Below, one piece after another: positions 7,563 to 16,935 of a stretch of 64,000 nucleotides of DNA (position 1 is its first letter; each line of letters begins with the position of its first letter). The DNA is from an uncultured Chryseobacterium sp. (lineage in GTDB: Bacteria > Bacteroidota > Bacteroidia > Flavobacteriales > Weeksellaceae), in NCBI RefSeq assembly GCF_936933875.1, contig NZ_CAKZIK010000070.1, positions 6,634 through 70,633 on the forward strand. The letters run 5' to 3'. The translations under genes were made by a program, and so were the position numbers. The notes under the pieces are model-generated. The model did not search any database. It was not told where the DNA came from and saw only the letters and a program-made list of their open reading frames with translations.

Positions 7563-8666
7563 ATGTCTGAAGAAGAACTACAGGTGATACAATCAATAAA
7601 ACCTTCAAAAATCCTCAAAATTATGAAGGATCCGGTGAAAACTGCAAAAGCAGTTCAGCTGGTGTATACTTCTGACACAGGCTTTGAAGGTATTGAGCGC
7701 AAAAAATTCGGAAAAAAATTTCACTATTATAAAGACGGAAAACGCATCGTTAATCAGGAAGAAATCTCCAGAATTAACAAACTCGTCATTCCGCCGGCTT
7801 GGGAAAATGTGTGGATTTGCGCTTTGGACAACGGTCATCTTCAGGCCACCGGAATTGATGTAAAACGGCGTAAACAGTACCGTTATCATCCTTTGTGGAA
7901 CGCACTTCGCAACCACACCAAGTTTTACAGAATGCTGCAGTTCGGGATGGCTTTACCAAAAATGCGTCTGCAACTGGAGAAAGATTTGTCACTTAAAAAT
8001 TTAGAAAAACGGAAGGTTTTGGCCGTGGTCGTGAGTTTGATGGAAAGAACCAACATCAGAATTGGAAATAACGTCTATGAAAAACTCTACGGATCTTTTG
8101 GTTTAACAACTTTGAAGGACAAACATGTTGACATTTCCGGACACAAAGTGAAATTCAGTTTTAAAGGCAAAAAAGGTGTTTATCACGATATTGAACTCAA
8201 AAATAGAAAACTCGCAAACGCCGTTCAGAACTGCAAAGACATCCCCGGAAAAGAACTTTTTCAATATTATGATGAAAACGGCAACCGCCACGCAATTGAA
8301 AGCGGCATGGTGAATGAATATATCAAAGAAATTTCGGGCGAAGATTTTACGGCAAAAGACTTCCGAACCTGGAGCGGAACGGTGAATGCGCTGATTGCCT
8401 TCAAAGAAATCGGAATGGCTGAAAATGATAAAGAATACAAATCAAAAGTAAAGAAAGCGCTGGAAAATGTGGCCTCACATCTCGGAAATACCGCAACCGT
8501 TTGCAAAAAATATTACGTACATCCTTTGGTAATCAATCTTTACGAGAATAAATCCATTGAAAAATATTTGGATGAACTCGATTCTATTGAAGTAGATGAC
8601 GGCAAATCCGGTTTGACAAAAGAAGAAAAAGTGGTGATGAAAATTCTGGAAAACGAAAAAATGTAA
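7563..8666 (+). CDS. DNA topoisomerase IB (poxvirus/bacterial type)
   Basis: This enzyme relaxes supercoils by a transient 3'-phosphotyrosyl link. The start is the ATG at 7563, giving 367 residues and a 10-bp gap to the SDR gene; the longer frame from 7491 would overlap it. The family's features are present: a beta-rich N-terminal domain with PPAWENVWIC near 77-86, RTNIRIGNNVYEKLYGSFGL at 162-180, KDFRTWSGT at 265-273 with Arg268, and the active-site tyrosine at 317 or 318 in KKYYVHP. The family is patchily distributed in bacteria and often occurs with repair genes. The next gene (DNA glycosylase) begins 3 bp after its stop. Confidence 0.93.
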   Translation: MSEEELQVIQSIKPSKILKIMKDPVKTAKAVQLVYTSDTGFEGIERKKFGKKFHYYKDGKRIVNQEEISRINKLVIPPAWENVWICALDNGHLQATGIDVKRRKQYRYHPLWNALRNHTKFYRMLQFGMALPKMRLQLEKDLSLKNLEKRKVLAVVVSLMERTNIRIGNNVYEKLYGSFGLTTLKDKHVDISGHKVKFSFKGKKGVYHDIELKNRKLANAVQNCKDIPGKELFQYYDENGNRHAIESGMVNEYIKEISGEDFTAKDFRTWSGTVNALIAFKEIGMAENDKEYKSKVKKALENVASHLGNTATVCKKYYVHPLVINLYENKSIEKYLDELDSIEVDDGKSGLTKEEKVVMKILENEKM

Positions 8667-8669
8667 AAA

Positions 8670-9398
8670 ATGCCTGAAGGTCCAACCATCATTGTTTTCG
8701 CGAAGAAATTTGAAAAATTCAAAGGAAATACCGTTACTGAAAGTGGCGGTTACAGAAATCCTTTTGCCGAAAAAATTTCAGGACAAAAACTGATGGACAT
8801 CAAAACCTACGGCAAATATCTGATTTTACAGTTCAAAGACTTTTTTGTTACCGTTCACTTCGGGCTTTTTGGAAGTTTTTTGGTGAATGACACCAAGAAA
8901 GTCAACCCGAGTTTTTCGCTGCATTTCGGCGATGATTTCATCAATTTTTATGTCGTAAATGTCAAACTGATTGACGGAAAATCCGAAGATTTTTTTAATG
9001 ATGAATTCGATCCGTTTTCCAAAAAATTTAATCCAAAAATGATTGAAGAAAAGCTTTTTCAGAAATTCCCAAAAAAAGAAATCGGCGATGTGCTGATGAA
9101 CCAGGATTTGTTTCCGGGTTTGGGAAATGTCATTCGGAATGAAGTGCTGTTTTTGAGCAAAATTCATCCTGAAAGCGTTGTTGAAAAAATTCCGGAAAAG
9201 AAAATTTTGGAACTGATTAAACACATTGTGGAATTCAGCAAAAGTTCGGTGGAACTGATTGAAAAGAAAATCTGGAAATCTTCTTCCGCTGTTTATCAGA
9301 AGGAAAAATTCGGAAAGGAAAAAGTGGAAATGGTAGTCTCACCCAAAATAAAACGCAAAACTTTTTTCGTAGAAAGTCTGCAGCAGAAATACAGTTAA
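8670..9398 (+). CDS. Fpg/Nei-family DNA glycosylase with a cysteine-free (zinc-less) finger
   Basis: This is a predicted bifunctional glycosylase/AP lyase for oxidised bases. The N-terminal catalytic Pro2-Glu3 (MPEGP) and the family lysine (Lys49 in YGKYL) are present. The helix-two-turn-helix lies at 144-165 with Asn153 in PGLGN. The C-terminal hairpin (about 207-236) keeps an arginine in KRKTFF (Arg229), but the four zinc-binding cysteines are gone; the whole protein contains no cysteine. That parallels the zinc-less finger known in NEIL1. The 242-residue length is slightly short for Fpg. It follows topoisomerase IB by 3 bp and precedes the catalase-like gene by 2 bp. Lesion preference cannot be told from sequence. 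Confidence 0.88.
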   Translation: MPEGPTIIVFAKKFEKFKGNTVTESGGYRNPFAEKISGQKLMDIKTYGKYLILQFKDFFVTVHFGLFGSFLVNDTKKVNPSFSLHFGDDFINFYVVNVKLIDGKSEDFFNDEFDPFSKKFNPKMIEEKLFQKFPKKEIGDVLMNQDLFPGLGNVIRNEVLFLSKIHPESVVEKIPEKKILELIKHIVEFSKSSVELIEKKIWKSSSAVYQKEKFGKEKVEMVVSPKIKRKTFFVESLQQKYS

Positions 9399-9400
9399 AA

Positions 9401-10417
9401 ATGGTAAAATATAGTCCTGAGTACGATCAACTCAATGAGGAAGAGGAATTATTGCTTCAAAAATGCTTAAGATCCGTTGAAGAATTTGTGAAAAGTTCCA
9501 AAAAAATCAGCGGAACAGATTACGCAACAAGAGATGCGCATTCCAAAACTTATGCAGTTTTGCAGGGAAATTTGGAAATGGAAAAAAATCTTCCTGAAAT
9601 AATAACTGAAATTTTTTCACAGGAAAACTATGAAGTTTTGGTTCGGCTTTCTCATGCAAATCCGGTAATCAGTCATTCCAAAAAACAAAATCCGGCCTTT
9701 GGTTTTGCCTTAAAAATTAAGAACATAGCTGCAAAAGAAGCGAATTTTCCTTTGGCCAATTTTCCGCTTTTTCCGATGAAATCAGTTAGCGGATTTCTGA
9801 AATTTTTCACTTCATTGAACACTTTTCTTGTAACCAAAGCCGACAATTTTGTGGTTTCTGCGATGGATTTACCTTTGCTCATCAAGCACACCGTCGGTTT
9901 TGTTCCGCCATTTCTGTCTTTTGAAATGCTTAAAAATTTCAGTAAAATTCTGAAACGGAAAGAAGATTTCATTCTTTCGTTTGATTTCTTTTCCATTGGC
10001 GTTTATCGTTTGGGAAATTATATGATGAAACTGAAAGTGGTTCCACAAAATCCAAATCCAGTTTTTGGAATTACACTCAACCAAAAATCACGAACAGAAA
10101 ATTATTTTCAACTTCACGAAATACGCTTTGATTTAATGATTCAAATCTGTGAAAACATCGAAAAACAGCCAGTAAATGATTTAACAAAAGAATGGAAAGG
10201 CGCTCCTTTTCTGAAAATCGGGACACTTCATTATGCGCAAAATTCAATTTTAAATTCCGAATCTGCAGAAATTGAAAATTTGAACTTTAATCCGTTCGAA
10301 AATCCGGAAAATTTGCTTCCTGTCGGAAAAATGCAGCAAATTAGAAAATTGGTGTATGAAACTTCCATACAAACAAGAAATTCCTTAAATTCATACAATG
10401 CGACTGCGAACTTTTGA
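9401..10417 (+). CDS. Catalase-like haem protein
   Basis: The 338-residue protein resembles minimal catalase-family (SrpA-like) proteins and is shorter than true catalases. A distal His47 sits in TRDAHSKTYAVLQG, and a proximal haem tyrosine, Tyr319, sits in RKLVYETSIQTR with the family spacing of Tyr to Arg (+7). FNPFENPENLLPVGK (about 293-307) corresponds to the segment before the proximal helix. No signal peptide is evident, so it is cytoplasmic. It is tightly packed after the glycosylase gene and overlaps the next gene by 20 bp. A peroxidase or peroxide-sensing role next to an oxidised-base glycosylase is reasonable but inferred. Confidence 0.75.
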   Translation: MVKYSPEYDQLNEEEELLLQKCLRSVEEFVKSSKKISGTDYATRDAHSKTYAVLQGNLEMEKNLPEIITEIFSQENYEVLVRLSHANPVISHSKKQNPAFGFALKIKNIAAKEANFPLANFPLFPMKSVSGFLKFFTSLNTFLVTKADNFVVSAMDLPLLIKHTVGFVPPFLSFEMLKNFSKILKRKEDFILSFDFFSIGVYRLGNYMMKLKVVPQNPNPVFGITLNQKSRTENYFQLHEIRFDLMIQICENIEKQPVNDLTKEWKGAPFLKIGTLHYAQNSILNSESAEIENLNFNPFENPENLLPVGKMQQIRKLVYETSIQTRNSLNSYNATANF

Positions 10418-11600
10418 ATCTTTTTGGCTGCTAAAAAACGGACTGCTTTACACGTTTCCTTCACTTCAGCAAAATTTAAAAACCGAAATCCTCGTTGTTG
10501 GCGGCGGAATTACCGGCGCTTTAATTTCCGATGCTTTGCTGGATGCAGGTTTTGAGGTGACTTTAATCGACAAACGCGACATCGGACAAGGAAGCACAAG
10601 TGCGACGACAAGTATGCTGCAATATGAAATTGATGTTCCATTATATGAACTTTCAAAAATAATTGGCGAAGAAAACGCAGCCTTGTGTTATAAAGAAGGA
10701 ATTCGCGCGATTCAGGAATTGGAAAAACTGATTAAATCCAAAAAAATCGATTGTGGTTTTCAAAACAAAAAATCACTTTACATCGCTCATTCCAAAACAG
10801 CCGCGAAAGATTTACTAAAAGAATTTGAAATCCGGAAAAAACACAAACTCGGTGTAAAATGGCTTGAAGCAGATGAAGTTCTAAAAATCTACGGAATCGT
10901 TTGTCACGGCGGAATTTTAAGCCAAACTGCTGCAAGTATCGATGCTTATAAATTAGCACACGAATTAATTCAAAAAAACACAAAACGCGGACTGAAAGTT
11001 TTTGACCAAACGGAAATCACAACCATTGCTGACAAAGGAAAAAATCCGAAAATTGTAACCACGGAAAAATTTGAAATTTCAGCCAAAAAAATTGTCTTTT
11101 GCAGCGGTTTCGAATCGGTAAATCTGCTGAAAGAAAAAATCGCCAAACTGATTTACACCTACGCTACAGTCAGTGAACCCAATATTCCGAAAAGTTCCAA
11201 ACTCAACAACATATTAATTTGGAATACGCAGGATCCGTATCTTTATATGAGAAATACTGATGACGGAAGATTTCTGGTTGGCGGTGAAGATGATACCTTT
11301 TCTGAAAGCATTTTGCAGCAAAATAAAAAGGAGAAAAAAGCCAAAAAACTTATTCAAAAACTCAAAAAAGTCATTCCCGTGCTTGATTTTGTTGAGGATT
11401 TTTCGTGGGGTGGAGTTTTTGGAACTACAAAAGACGGTTTGCCTTACATCGGCGAAAGTCCAGAACACAAAAACTGTCTTTTTTGCTTAGGTTTTGGGGG
11501 AAACGGGATTACTTTTTCGGTTCAGGGAAGGGAAATTATCGTAGATTTATTGAAAGGAAAAAACAACAAACTCGCAGCATTTTACAAATTCAGAAGATAA
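10398..11600 (+). CDS. FAD-dependent oxidoreductase (DAO/GlpD-like family)
   Basis: This is a D-amino-acid-oxidase-type flavoenzyme of 400 residues. The Rossmann dinucleotide motif VVGGGITGA is near residues 33-41. GQGSTSATTSMLQYE (about 60-74) is typical of the DAO family. The C-terminal GTTKDGLPYIGESPEHKN and GFGGNGITFS segments close the FAD site. The substrate is unknown. The first 20 bp overlap the catalase-like gene, suggesting coupled translation. That pairing fits an oxidase whose peroxide product is handled by the neighbour, though this is inference. The MBL exonuclease starts 12 bp after its stop. Confidence 0.85.
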   Translation: MRLRTFESFWLLKNGLLYTFPSLQQNLKTEILVVGGGITGALISDALLDAGFEVTLIDKRDIGQGSTSATTSMLQYEIDVPLYELSKIIGEENAALCYKEGIRAIQELEKLIKSKKIDCGFQNKKSLYIAHSKTAAKDLLKEFEIRKKHKLGVKWLEADEVLKIYGIVCHGGILSQTAASIDAYKLAHELIQKNTKRGLKVFDQTEITTIADKGKNPKIVTTEKFEISAKKIVFCSGFESVNLLKEKIAKLIYTYATVSEPNIPKSSKLNNILIWNTQDPYLYMRNTDDGRFLVGGEDDTFSESILQQNKKEKKAKKLIQKLKKVIPVLDFVEDFSWGGVFGTTKDGLPYIGESPEHKNCLFCLGFGGNGITFSVQGREIIVDLLKGKNNKLAAFYKFRR

Positions 11601-11612
11601 AATTTTACTATT

Positions 11613-12632
11613 TTGAAACTCATCGAATTCACCAATAAAGGCATTTTTTGCAGGCAGGGAAATTTTTATATTGACCCTTGGTTTCCTGTGGATTTTGCTG
11701 TGATTACGCATGGACACGCCGATCATGCAAGATGGGGAATGAAAAAATATCTGTGTCATCATTTCACAAAACCGATTTTGAAAAGAAGAATTGCCGAAGA
11801 CATTAAAGTTCAAAGTCTGGAATATGGTGAGACAATTACCAAAAACGGAGTGAAAATCACCTTTTTTCCGGCTGGACATATCATTGGTTCAGCGCAGGTT
11901 TTATTGGAATATAAAGGTTATCGTGCCGGTATTTCAGGAGATTATAAACTGCAGGATGACGGACTTTCCACCCCTTTTGAAACCGTGAAATGCAACGAGT
12001 TTGTAACCGAATCCACTTTTGGTTTACCAATTTACAACTGGCTTTCCGTTCCGGAAATCAATGAAAAAATGCAGCAATGGGTTGCTCACAATCAAAATTT
12101 TGGTAAAACTTCCGTTTTTGTAGGTTATTCTTTAGGAAAAGCACAGCGAATTTTGAAAGCGCTTGAAAATGTAGATGAAATTTATGTGCACGCTTCAATT
12201 GCCAATCTAAACGAGGCTTTTGAAGAAGTCGGCATTGATTTGCCCGATTACAAAATCCTTAATTTTTCAGAAAATTTGAAGGATATGCATGGGAAAATCG
12301 TGATTGTTCCGCCGGCTTTGTTGGACAGTAATGTAATCAAAAAAATTCCAAATCCGGCGACTGCAATTTGTAGCGGTTGGATGCAGGTTCGTGGTTCCCG
12401 AAGATGGCGAAGTGCAGATGCAGGTTTTGCAATTAGCGATCACGCCGACTGGAAATCTTTGTTGGAAGCCGTTAAAGCAACCGAAGCAGAAAAAATTCAT
12501 GTAACGCATGGTTTTACCGATGTTTTTTCAAAATATTTAAACGAAATCGGGATGAATGCCAATGTTGTTCAAACCCAATTCGGAAACGAAGAACCGGATG
12601 AAAAACCCGCTGAAAAATTTGAAAATGATTAG
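11613..12632 (+). CDS. Ligase-associated DNA damage response exonuclease (MBL fold)
   Basis: This is a metallo-beta-lactamase/beta-CASP nuclease of the SNM1-like class that co-occurs with the ATP-dependent ligase and DEXH helicase downstream. The metal motif HGHADH is at 33-38, and further ligands are in GHIIGSAQ (about 89-96), SGDYK and SDHADW (near 271-276). The 339-residue length is normal. The start is TTG at 11613, 12 bp after the preceding stop; no in-frame ATG lies nearby upstream. Role by family context: trimming DNA ends or crosslinked intermediates before ligation. Confidence 0.92.
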   Translation: MKLIEFTNKGIFCRQGNFYIDPWFPVDFAVITHGHADHARWGMKKYLCHHFTKPILKRRIAEDIKVQSLEYGETITKNGVKITFFPAGHIIGSAQVLLEYKGYRAGISGDYKLQDDGLSTPFETVKCNEFVTESTFGLPIYNWLSVPEINEKMQQWVAHNQNFGKTSVFVGYSLGKAQRILKALENVDEIYVHASIANLNEAFEEVGIDLPDYKILNFSENLKDMHGKIVIVPPALLDSNVIKKIPNPATAICSGWMQVRGSRRWRSADAGFAISDHADWKSLLEAVKATEAEKIHVTHGFTDVFSKYLNEIGMNANVVQTQFGNEEPDEKPAEKFEND

Positions 12633-12735
12633 GATTTTTCTCAGATTTCATGGATTTGCACAGGTTTTTTTGCGGACTTAAAATGTTTTTAAAAAATATA
12701 AAAAATATTTGCGCTTTTTGCGTTTAATAAGTAAA
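12633..12735. repeat. Spacer with period-9-like AT-rich repeats
   Basis: This short gap between the exonuclease and ligase genes holds CAGATTTCATGGATTTGCACAG-like text (about 12640-12663) and TTGCGCTTTTTGCG (about 12709-12723). Both resemble the degenerate 9-mer intergenic repeats of Bacteroidota. No promoter or terminator was recognised. Confidence 0.45.
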
Positions 12736-14316
12736 ATGAAGCAATTCGCCCAACTCATATCATTGCTCGAAAGCACCAACAAAACCAATGCAAAACTGGA
12801 TGCAATGGTGGAATTTCTGCATTCTGCACCGGAAAAAGATAAGTTGTGGCTCATCGCACTTTTCACCGGAAAACGCCCGAAACGCAATGTTTCAACCAAT
12901 CTAATGAAAGACTGGGCTTTAGAAATTACAGGAATTCCTTATTGGCTTTTTGTGGAAAGTTATAGTAGCGTCGGAGATTTAGGCGAAACTTTGTCGTTGA
13001 TTTTACCTCCTCCAACTTCAGAAATTGATAAATCTTTGGACGATTGGATGCAGGAAATCATCGCGCTAAAAGATAAGAATGAAGCCGAAAAAAAAGAATT
13101 CGTCGTGAATTCCTGGAACGGCTTAGATTACACGGAACGTTTTATTTTCAACAAATTATTGGGAGGAAGTTTTCGGATTGGCGTTTCCTACAAAATGCTC
13201 GTTAACGCTTTGGCAAAATTTTCAGACCAGGAAGCGAGTTCATTGATGCATTCGATCATGGGAAAATGGAATGTGGACGAAGTAAATTTTGAAGAATTGA
13301 TTTCAGGAAAAATCATCAATCCAGATCAGTCGAAGCCCTACCCTTTCTGCTTGGCTTATGCTTTGGAAAAGGATTTGGAAGATTTGGGAAATCCTGATGA
13401 TTGGCTCGTAGAATACAAATGGGACGGAATTCGTGGACAGATCATTAAGCGAAATGACGAAATTTTCATTTGGTCACGAGGTGAGGAACTGGTTACAGAA
13501 CAGTTTCCGGAATTGGCTGAAACTTTCAAAAACTGTGAAGGAAATTTTGTAATAGATGGTGAAATTCTGGCTGTGAAAGACGATAAAGTTCTTAATTTCA
13601 ATGAACTTCAGAAACGTTTGAACCGAAAAAATGTCACCAAAAAAATGTTGGAAGAAATTCCGGTTTCAGTTTTCGTCTATGATGTTTTGGAATGGGAAAA
13701 TGAAGATATCCGCGAAAAACATTTTCATGAAAGACGACAGATTTTAGAAAACTGGGTTGAAATTAATCCACAAAAAAATATTAGAATTTCAGATTTAATT
13801 TCGTTTGAAAACTGGGATGAACTCGATGAAATTCGCAACAACGCTAGAGAAATCAATGCCGAGGGTTTGATGCTGAAAAATAGAAATTCCGTCTATCATT
13901 CCGGACGAAAAAAAGGCGACTGGTGGAAATGGAAAATCAATCCTTTGACGATTGATGCGGTTTTGATCTACGCGCAAAAAGGCAGCGGAAGACGAAGCGG
14001 ATATTACACCGACTACACTTTTGCTGTAAAAGATGGAGAAAAACTCGTAACCATTGCGAAAGCGTATTCGGGATTAACAGATAAAGAAATTATGGAAGTG
14101 AGCCGTTTTGTGACAAAAAATGCGATTGAAAAATTCGGGCCGGTTCGAACTGTAAAACCCGAACTAGTTTTTGAAATTGCTTTTGAAGGAATTGGTTTCA
14201 GCAGCCGCCATAAAAGCGGTGTTGCAGTGCGTTTTCCCAGAATTTTGCGTTGGCGGAAAGACAAAACCGTGGACGAAATCGATACGTTGGAAAATGTAAA
14301 AAAACTTATAAATTAA
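12736..14316 (+). CDS. Ligase-associated ATP-dependent DNA ligase
   Basis: The start ATG at 12736 gives 526 residues; an upstream in-frame TTG adds only AT-rich repeat-derived codons. The N-terminal DNA-binding domain (about 1-195) contains LLGGSFRIGVS (141-151). The nucleotidyltransferase core begins near 200 with nucleophile Lys228 in EYKWDGIRG; VIDGEILA and AEGLMLKNR are further ligase motifs. The OB domain carries the WWKWK segment and DAVLIYAQKGSGRR. This matches the ligase class found with an MBL exonuclease, a DEXH helicase and a phosphoesterase, a set associated with resistance to crosslinking damage in some bacteria. It is distinct from LigD, so this genome has at least two ATP-dependent ligases. 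Confidence 0.94.
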   Translation: MKQFAQLISLLESTNKTNAKLDAMVEFLHSAPEKDKLWLIALFTGKRPKRNVSTNLMKDWALEITGIPYWLFVESYSSVGDLGETLSLILPPPTSEIDKSLDDWMQEIIALKDKNEAEKKEFVVNSWNGLDYTERFIFNKLLGGSFRIGVSYKMLVNALAKFSDQEASSLMHSIMGKWNVDEVNFEELISGKIINPDQSKPYPFCLAYALEKDLEDLGNPDDWLVEYKWDGIRGQIIKRNDEIFIWSRGEELVTEQFPELAETFKNCEGNFVIDGEILAVKDDKVLNFNELQKRLNRKNVTKKMLEEIPVSVFVYDVLEWENEDIREKHFHERRQILENWVEINPQKNIRISDLISFENWDELDEIRNNAREINAEGLMLKNRNSVYHSGRKKGDWWKWKINPLTIDAVLIYAQKGSGRRSGYYTDYTFAVKDGEKLVTIAKAYSGLTDKEIMEVSRFVTKNAIEKFGPVRTVKPELVFEIAFEGIGFSSRHKSGVAVRFPRILRWRKDKTVDEIDTLENVKKLIN

Positions 14317-14427
14317 TCTCTTGTTGATTGTGCAGATTTGGCAGATTCGCTTTTAGAATTTCTAAAAAAACTTAGATGATCTTTATCTGCGTTATCTGCG
14401 AAAGTATTTTATTAAACAAAAAAATCC
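14317..14427. repeat. Hairpin of 9-bp tandem units between ligase and helicase genes
   Basis: The left arm (about 14334-14352) has GCAGATTTG GCAGATTCG. The right arm (about 14386-14402) has the complementary TATCTGCGT TATCTGCGA. A smaller palindrome, TTTTAGAATTTCTAAAA, lies between them. The element lies wholly in the intercistronic gap, just upstream of the GTG start of the helicase. Confidence 0.65.
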
Positions 14428-16890
14428 GTGAGCAATAAAGATTTTCAAAACTCTCAAGGCTTCAAAATCATCCAAAAATGGATGCAGGAAAAAGGAAACT
14501 CGCCTTTTGGTTTCCAAACTTCCACCTGGGAAAAATTTGAAAATCATTACAGCGGAATGGTTATTGCTCCAACCGGTTTTGGAAAGACCTATTCTGTTTT
14601 TTTGGCGGTGATTATTCACTTTTTAAATCATTCCGAAGAATACCAAAACGGATTGAAACTGATTTGGGTAACTCCACTCCGTTCTCTTGCAAAAGATATC
14701 GCAAAGGCAATGGAGGAAGCGATTGACGAAATTGGTTTAGACTGGAAAGTTGGTGTCAGAAACGGCGATACTGATGTGAAAATCCGGCAACAGCAGACGA
14801 AAAATATGCCCGATATTTTGCTCGTCACGCCCGAAAGTTTACATCTTTTGTTGGCTCAAAAAAATAATTCAAGGTTTTTTAAAAATTTAAAATGTATTGC
14901 TGTTGACGAATGGCACGAACTGTTGGGTTCCAAACGTGGTGTCATGACAGAACTCGCGATTTCATATCTTAAAAATCTTCAGAAAAATGTGAAAATATGG
15001 GGAATTACCGCAACCATCGGCAATTTGGATGAGGCGATGGAAGTTCTGATTCCTTACAAAATCAAAAAAACCAAAGTTGTAGCGAAGGAAAAAAAGAAAA
15101 CGGAAATCGTTTCCGTTTTTCCGGATGAAGTCGAAATTTTGCCTTGGGCAGGACATCTCGGAGCAAAAATGGCGGAGAAAGTCGTTCCGATTATTGAAAA
15201 TTCAAAATCAACCATCATATTTACAAATACAAGAAGTCAGAGCGAGTTTTGGTATCAACTTTTGCTGGATGCAAACCCGGATTTTGCAGGACAATTGGCA
15301 ATTCATCACAGTTCCATTGATGCACATTTAAGAATTTGGATTGAAGAAAATCTGAGTTCCGGAAAACTCAAAGCCGTTGTAGCGACCTCATCATTAGATT
15401 TGGGTGTGGATTTTAAACCTGTGGATACGGTCATTCAAATCGGTTCTGTGAAAGGTGTTGCGCGATTCTTGCAACGAGCCGGAAGAAGCGGACATTCACC
15501 ATTTGAAACTTCAAAAATTTACTGCGTTCCGACACATTCTTTGGAACTGATTGAAGTTGCTGCCGTGAAAGAAGCCGTAAAACAAAATATTGTAGAAAAA
15601 CGCGAACCTTTGGTTTTGAGTTTTGATGTTTTGACTCAGTTTCTCGTGACCATTGCAGTTGGTGAAGGTTTTAAGGAAAAGGAAATTTTCAAAATCATCA
15701 AAATTACTTTTGCATTTCGTGAAATGACGGACGAAGAATTCCGTGAAATTCTGGAATTTCTCACGATTGGTGGTGGAGCTTTGAAAAATTACGAAGAATT
15801 TCACAAAGTGGTCATTGAAAACGGCATATACAAAGTCACTTCCCGAAAAATTGCGATGCTTCACCGGATGAATATGGGCGTAATTGTGAGCGATGCCATG
15901 CTGAAAGTGAAATTTCTTTCCGGCGGTTATATTGGGATGATTGAAGAATATTTTATTTCGAGACTCAAGAAAGAAGACAAATTTATTTTGGCGGGAAGAG
16001 TTCTGGAAGTGGCGATAATAAAGGAGATGACTGTTTTTGTCCGCGCTTCCAAAGGAAAAGCATTTGTTCCGAGTTATTTGGGCGGAAGATTGCCTTTGAG
16101 TTCGGATTTGGGACATTTTCTGCGCGAAAAACTTTCAGAATCGCTCAATCCAAAATCTGCGGAAAAAGAACTCAAGTTTTTGCATCCGCTTTTGGTAAAT
16201 CAGGAAGCAAATTCACACATTCCGAAAATAGATGAATTTCTGGTCGAAAAAATTGAAACCAAAGAAGGTCACCACCTTTTTATGTATCCTTTTGAAGGAC
16301 GTTTGGTTCATGAAGTGATGGCGGCTTTAATTGCTTTCAGAATCTCTAAAATTTCGCCGATTTCGTTTTCAATGGCAATGAATGATTATGGTTTTGAACT
16401 GTTCAGCGATTCTGAAATTCCAATAAACGAAGAAAATTTAAAACAGATTTTAAGCAAGGAAAATCTGATGCGCGATGTTGCAAGCAGCATCAATTCTACT
16501 GAAATGGCGCGCAGAAAATTTCGAGATATTGCTGTGATTTCCGGAATGGTTTTGCAAAATTTATATGGAAAACAGCGCAACAATAAATCGCTTCAAGCTT
16601 CTGCAGGATTAATTTTCAACGTTTTGGAGGAACACAATCCGAATCATTTTCTCATTCGCCAAAGTTATAACGAAGTTTTCAATCAGCAACTTGAAGAAGT
16701 GCGTTTAACGGAGGCATTCAAAAGAATTGAAAATTCAAAAATTATTCTGAAAACCGCGAATGCGTTTACACCATTAAGTTTTCCAATAAAAGTCGACAGT
16801 TTGCGCGCGACGCTTTCCAGCGAGGATTTGGATGCGAGAATTAAGAAAATTCAGGCCGAAGCGCAAAAGAAATGGAGAATTGAAAGTTGA
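14428..16890 (+). CDS. Ligase-associated DEXH-box helicase (Lhr-core type)
   Basis: This superfamily 2 helicase is expected to unwind damaged DNA for the linked ligase and nucleases. Walker A APTGFGKT is at 47-54, the DEXH box VDEWHE begins at Asp160, GITATIG near 192-198 is motif III-like, and the second RecA domain ends with QRAGRSGH (about 352-359). The C-terminal part contains the winged-helix and Lhr-specific region (about 395-800), with FLSGGYIGMIEEYF and FEGRLVHEVMAALIAFR. The 820-residue length matches the ligase-associated subgroup, shorter than full-length Lhr. The start is GTG at 14428; the preceding spacer is a repeat hairpin. Confidence 0.93.
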   Translation: MSNKDFQNSQGFKIIQKWMQEKGNSPFGFQTSTWEKFENHYSGMVIAPTGFGKTYSVFLAVIIHFLNHSEEYQNGLKLIWVTPLRSLAKDIAKAMEEAIDEIGLDWKVGVRNGDTDVKIRQQQTKNMPDILLVTPESLHLLLAQKNNSRFFKNLKCIAVDEWHELLGSKRGVMTELAISYLKNLQKNVKIWGITATIGNLDEAMEVLIPYKIKKTKVVAKEKKKTEIVSVFPDEVEILPWAGHLGAKMAEKVVPIIENSKSTIIFTNTRSQSEFWYQLLLDANPDFAGQLAIHHSSIDAHLRIWIEENLSSGKLKAVVATSSLDLGVDFKPVDTVIQIGSVKGVARFLQRAGRSGHSPFETSKIYCVPTHSLELIEVAAVKEAVKQNIVEKREPLVLSFDVLTQFLVTIAVGEGFKEKEIFKIIKITFAFREMTDEEFREILEFLTIGGGALKNYEEFHKVVIENGIYKVTSRKIAMLHRMNMGVIVSDAMLKVKFLSGGYIGMIEEYFISRLKKEDKFILAGRVLEVAIIKEMTVFVRASKGKAFVPSYLGGRLPLSSDLGHFLREKLSESLNPKSAEKELKFLHPLLVNQEANSHIPKIDEFLVEKIETKEGHHLFMYPFEGRLVHEVMAALIAFRISKISPISFSMAMNDYGFELFSDSEIPINEENLKQILSKENLMRDVASSINSTEMARRKFRDIAVISGMVLQNLYGKQRNNKSLQASAGLIFNVLEEHNPNHFLIRQSYNEVFNQQLEEVRLTEAFKRIENSKIILKTANAFTPLSFPIKVDSLRATLSSEDLDARIKKIQAEAQKKWRIES

Positions 16891-16904
16891 AAATGATTTT
16901 TTTC

Positions 16905-16935
16905 TCTTGATTTTTGACTCTTGATTCTTGGCTCT
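16905..16935. repeat. Tandem 7-bp repeat, four units of TYTTGRN
   Basis: Units read TCTTGAT, TTTTGAC, TCTTGAT, TCTTGGC and then TCT. This is nearly the same order as at 1179-1216. It lies between the helicase stop and the nuclease-like gene. A TTG from the array (16921-16923) lies 20 bp from a TACTTTTG box. Confidence 0.8.
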
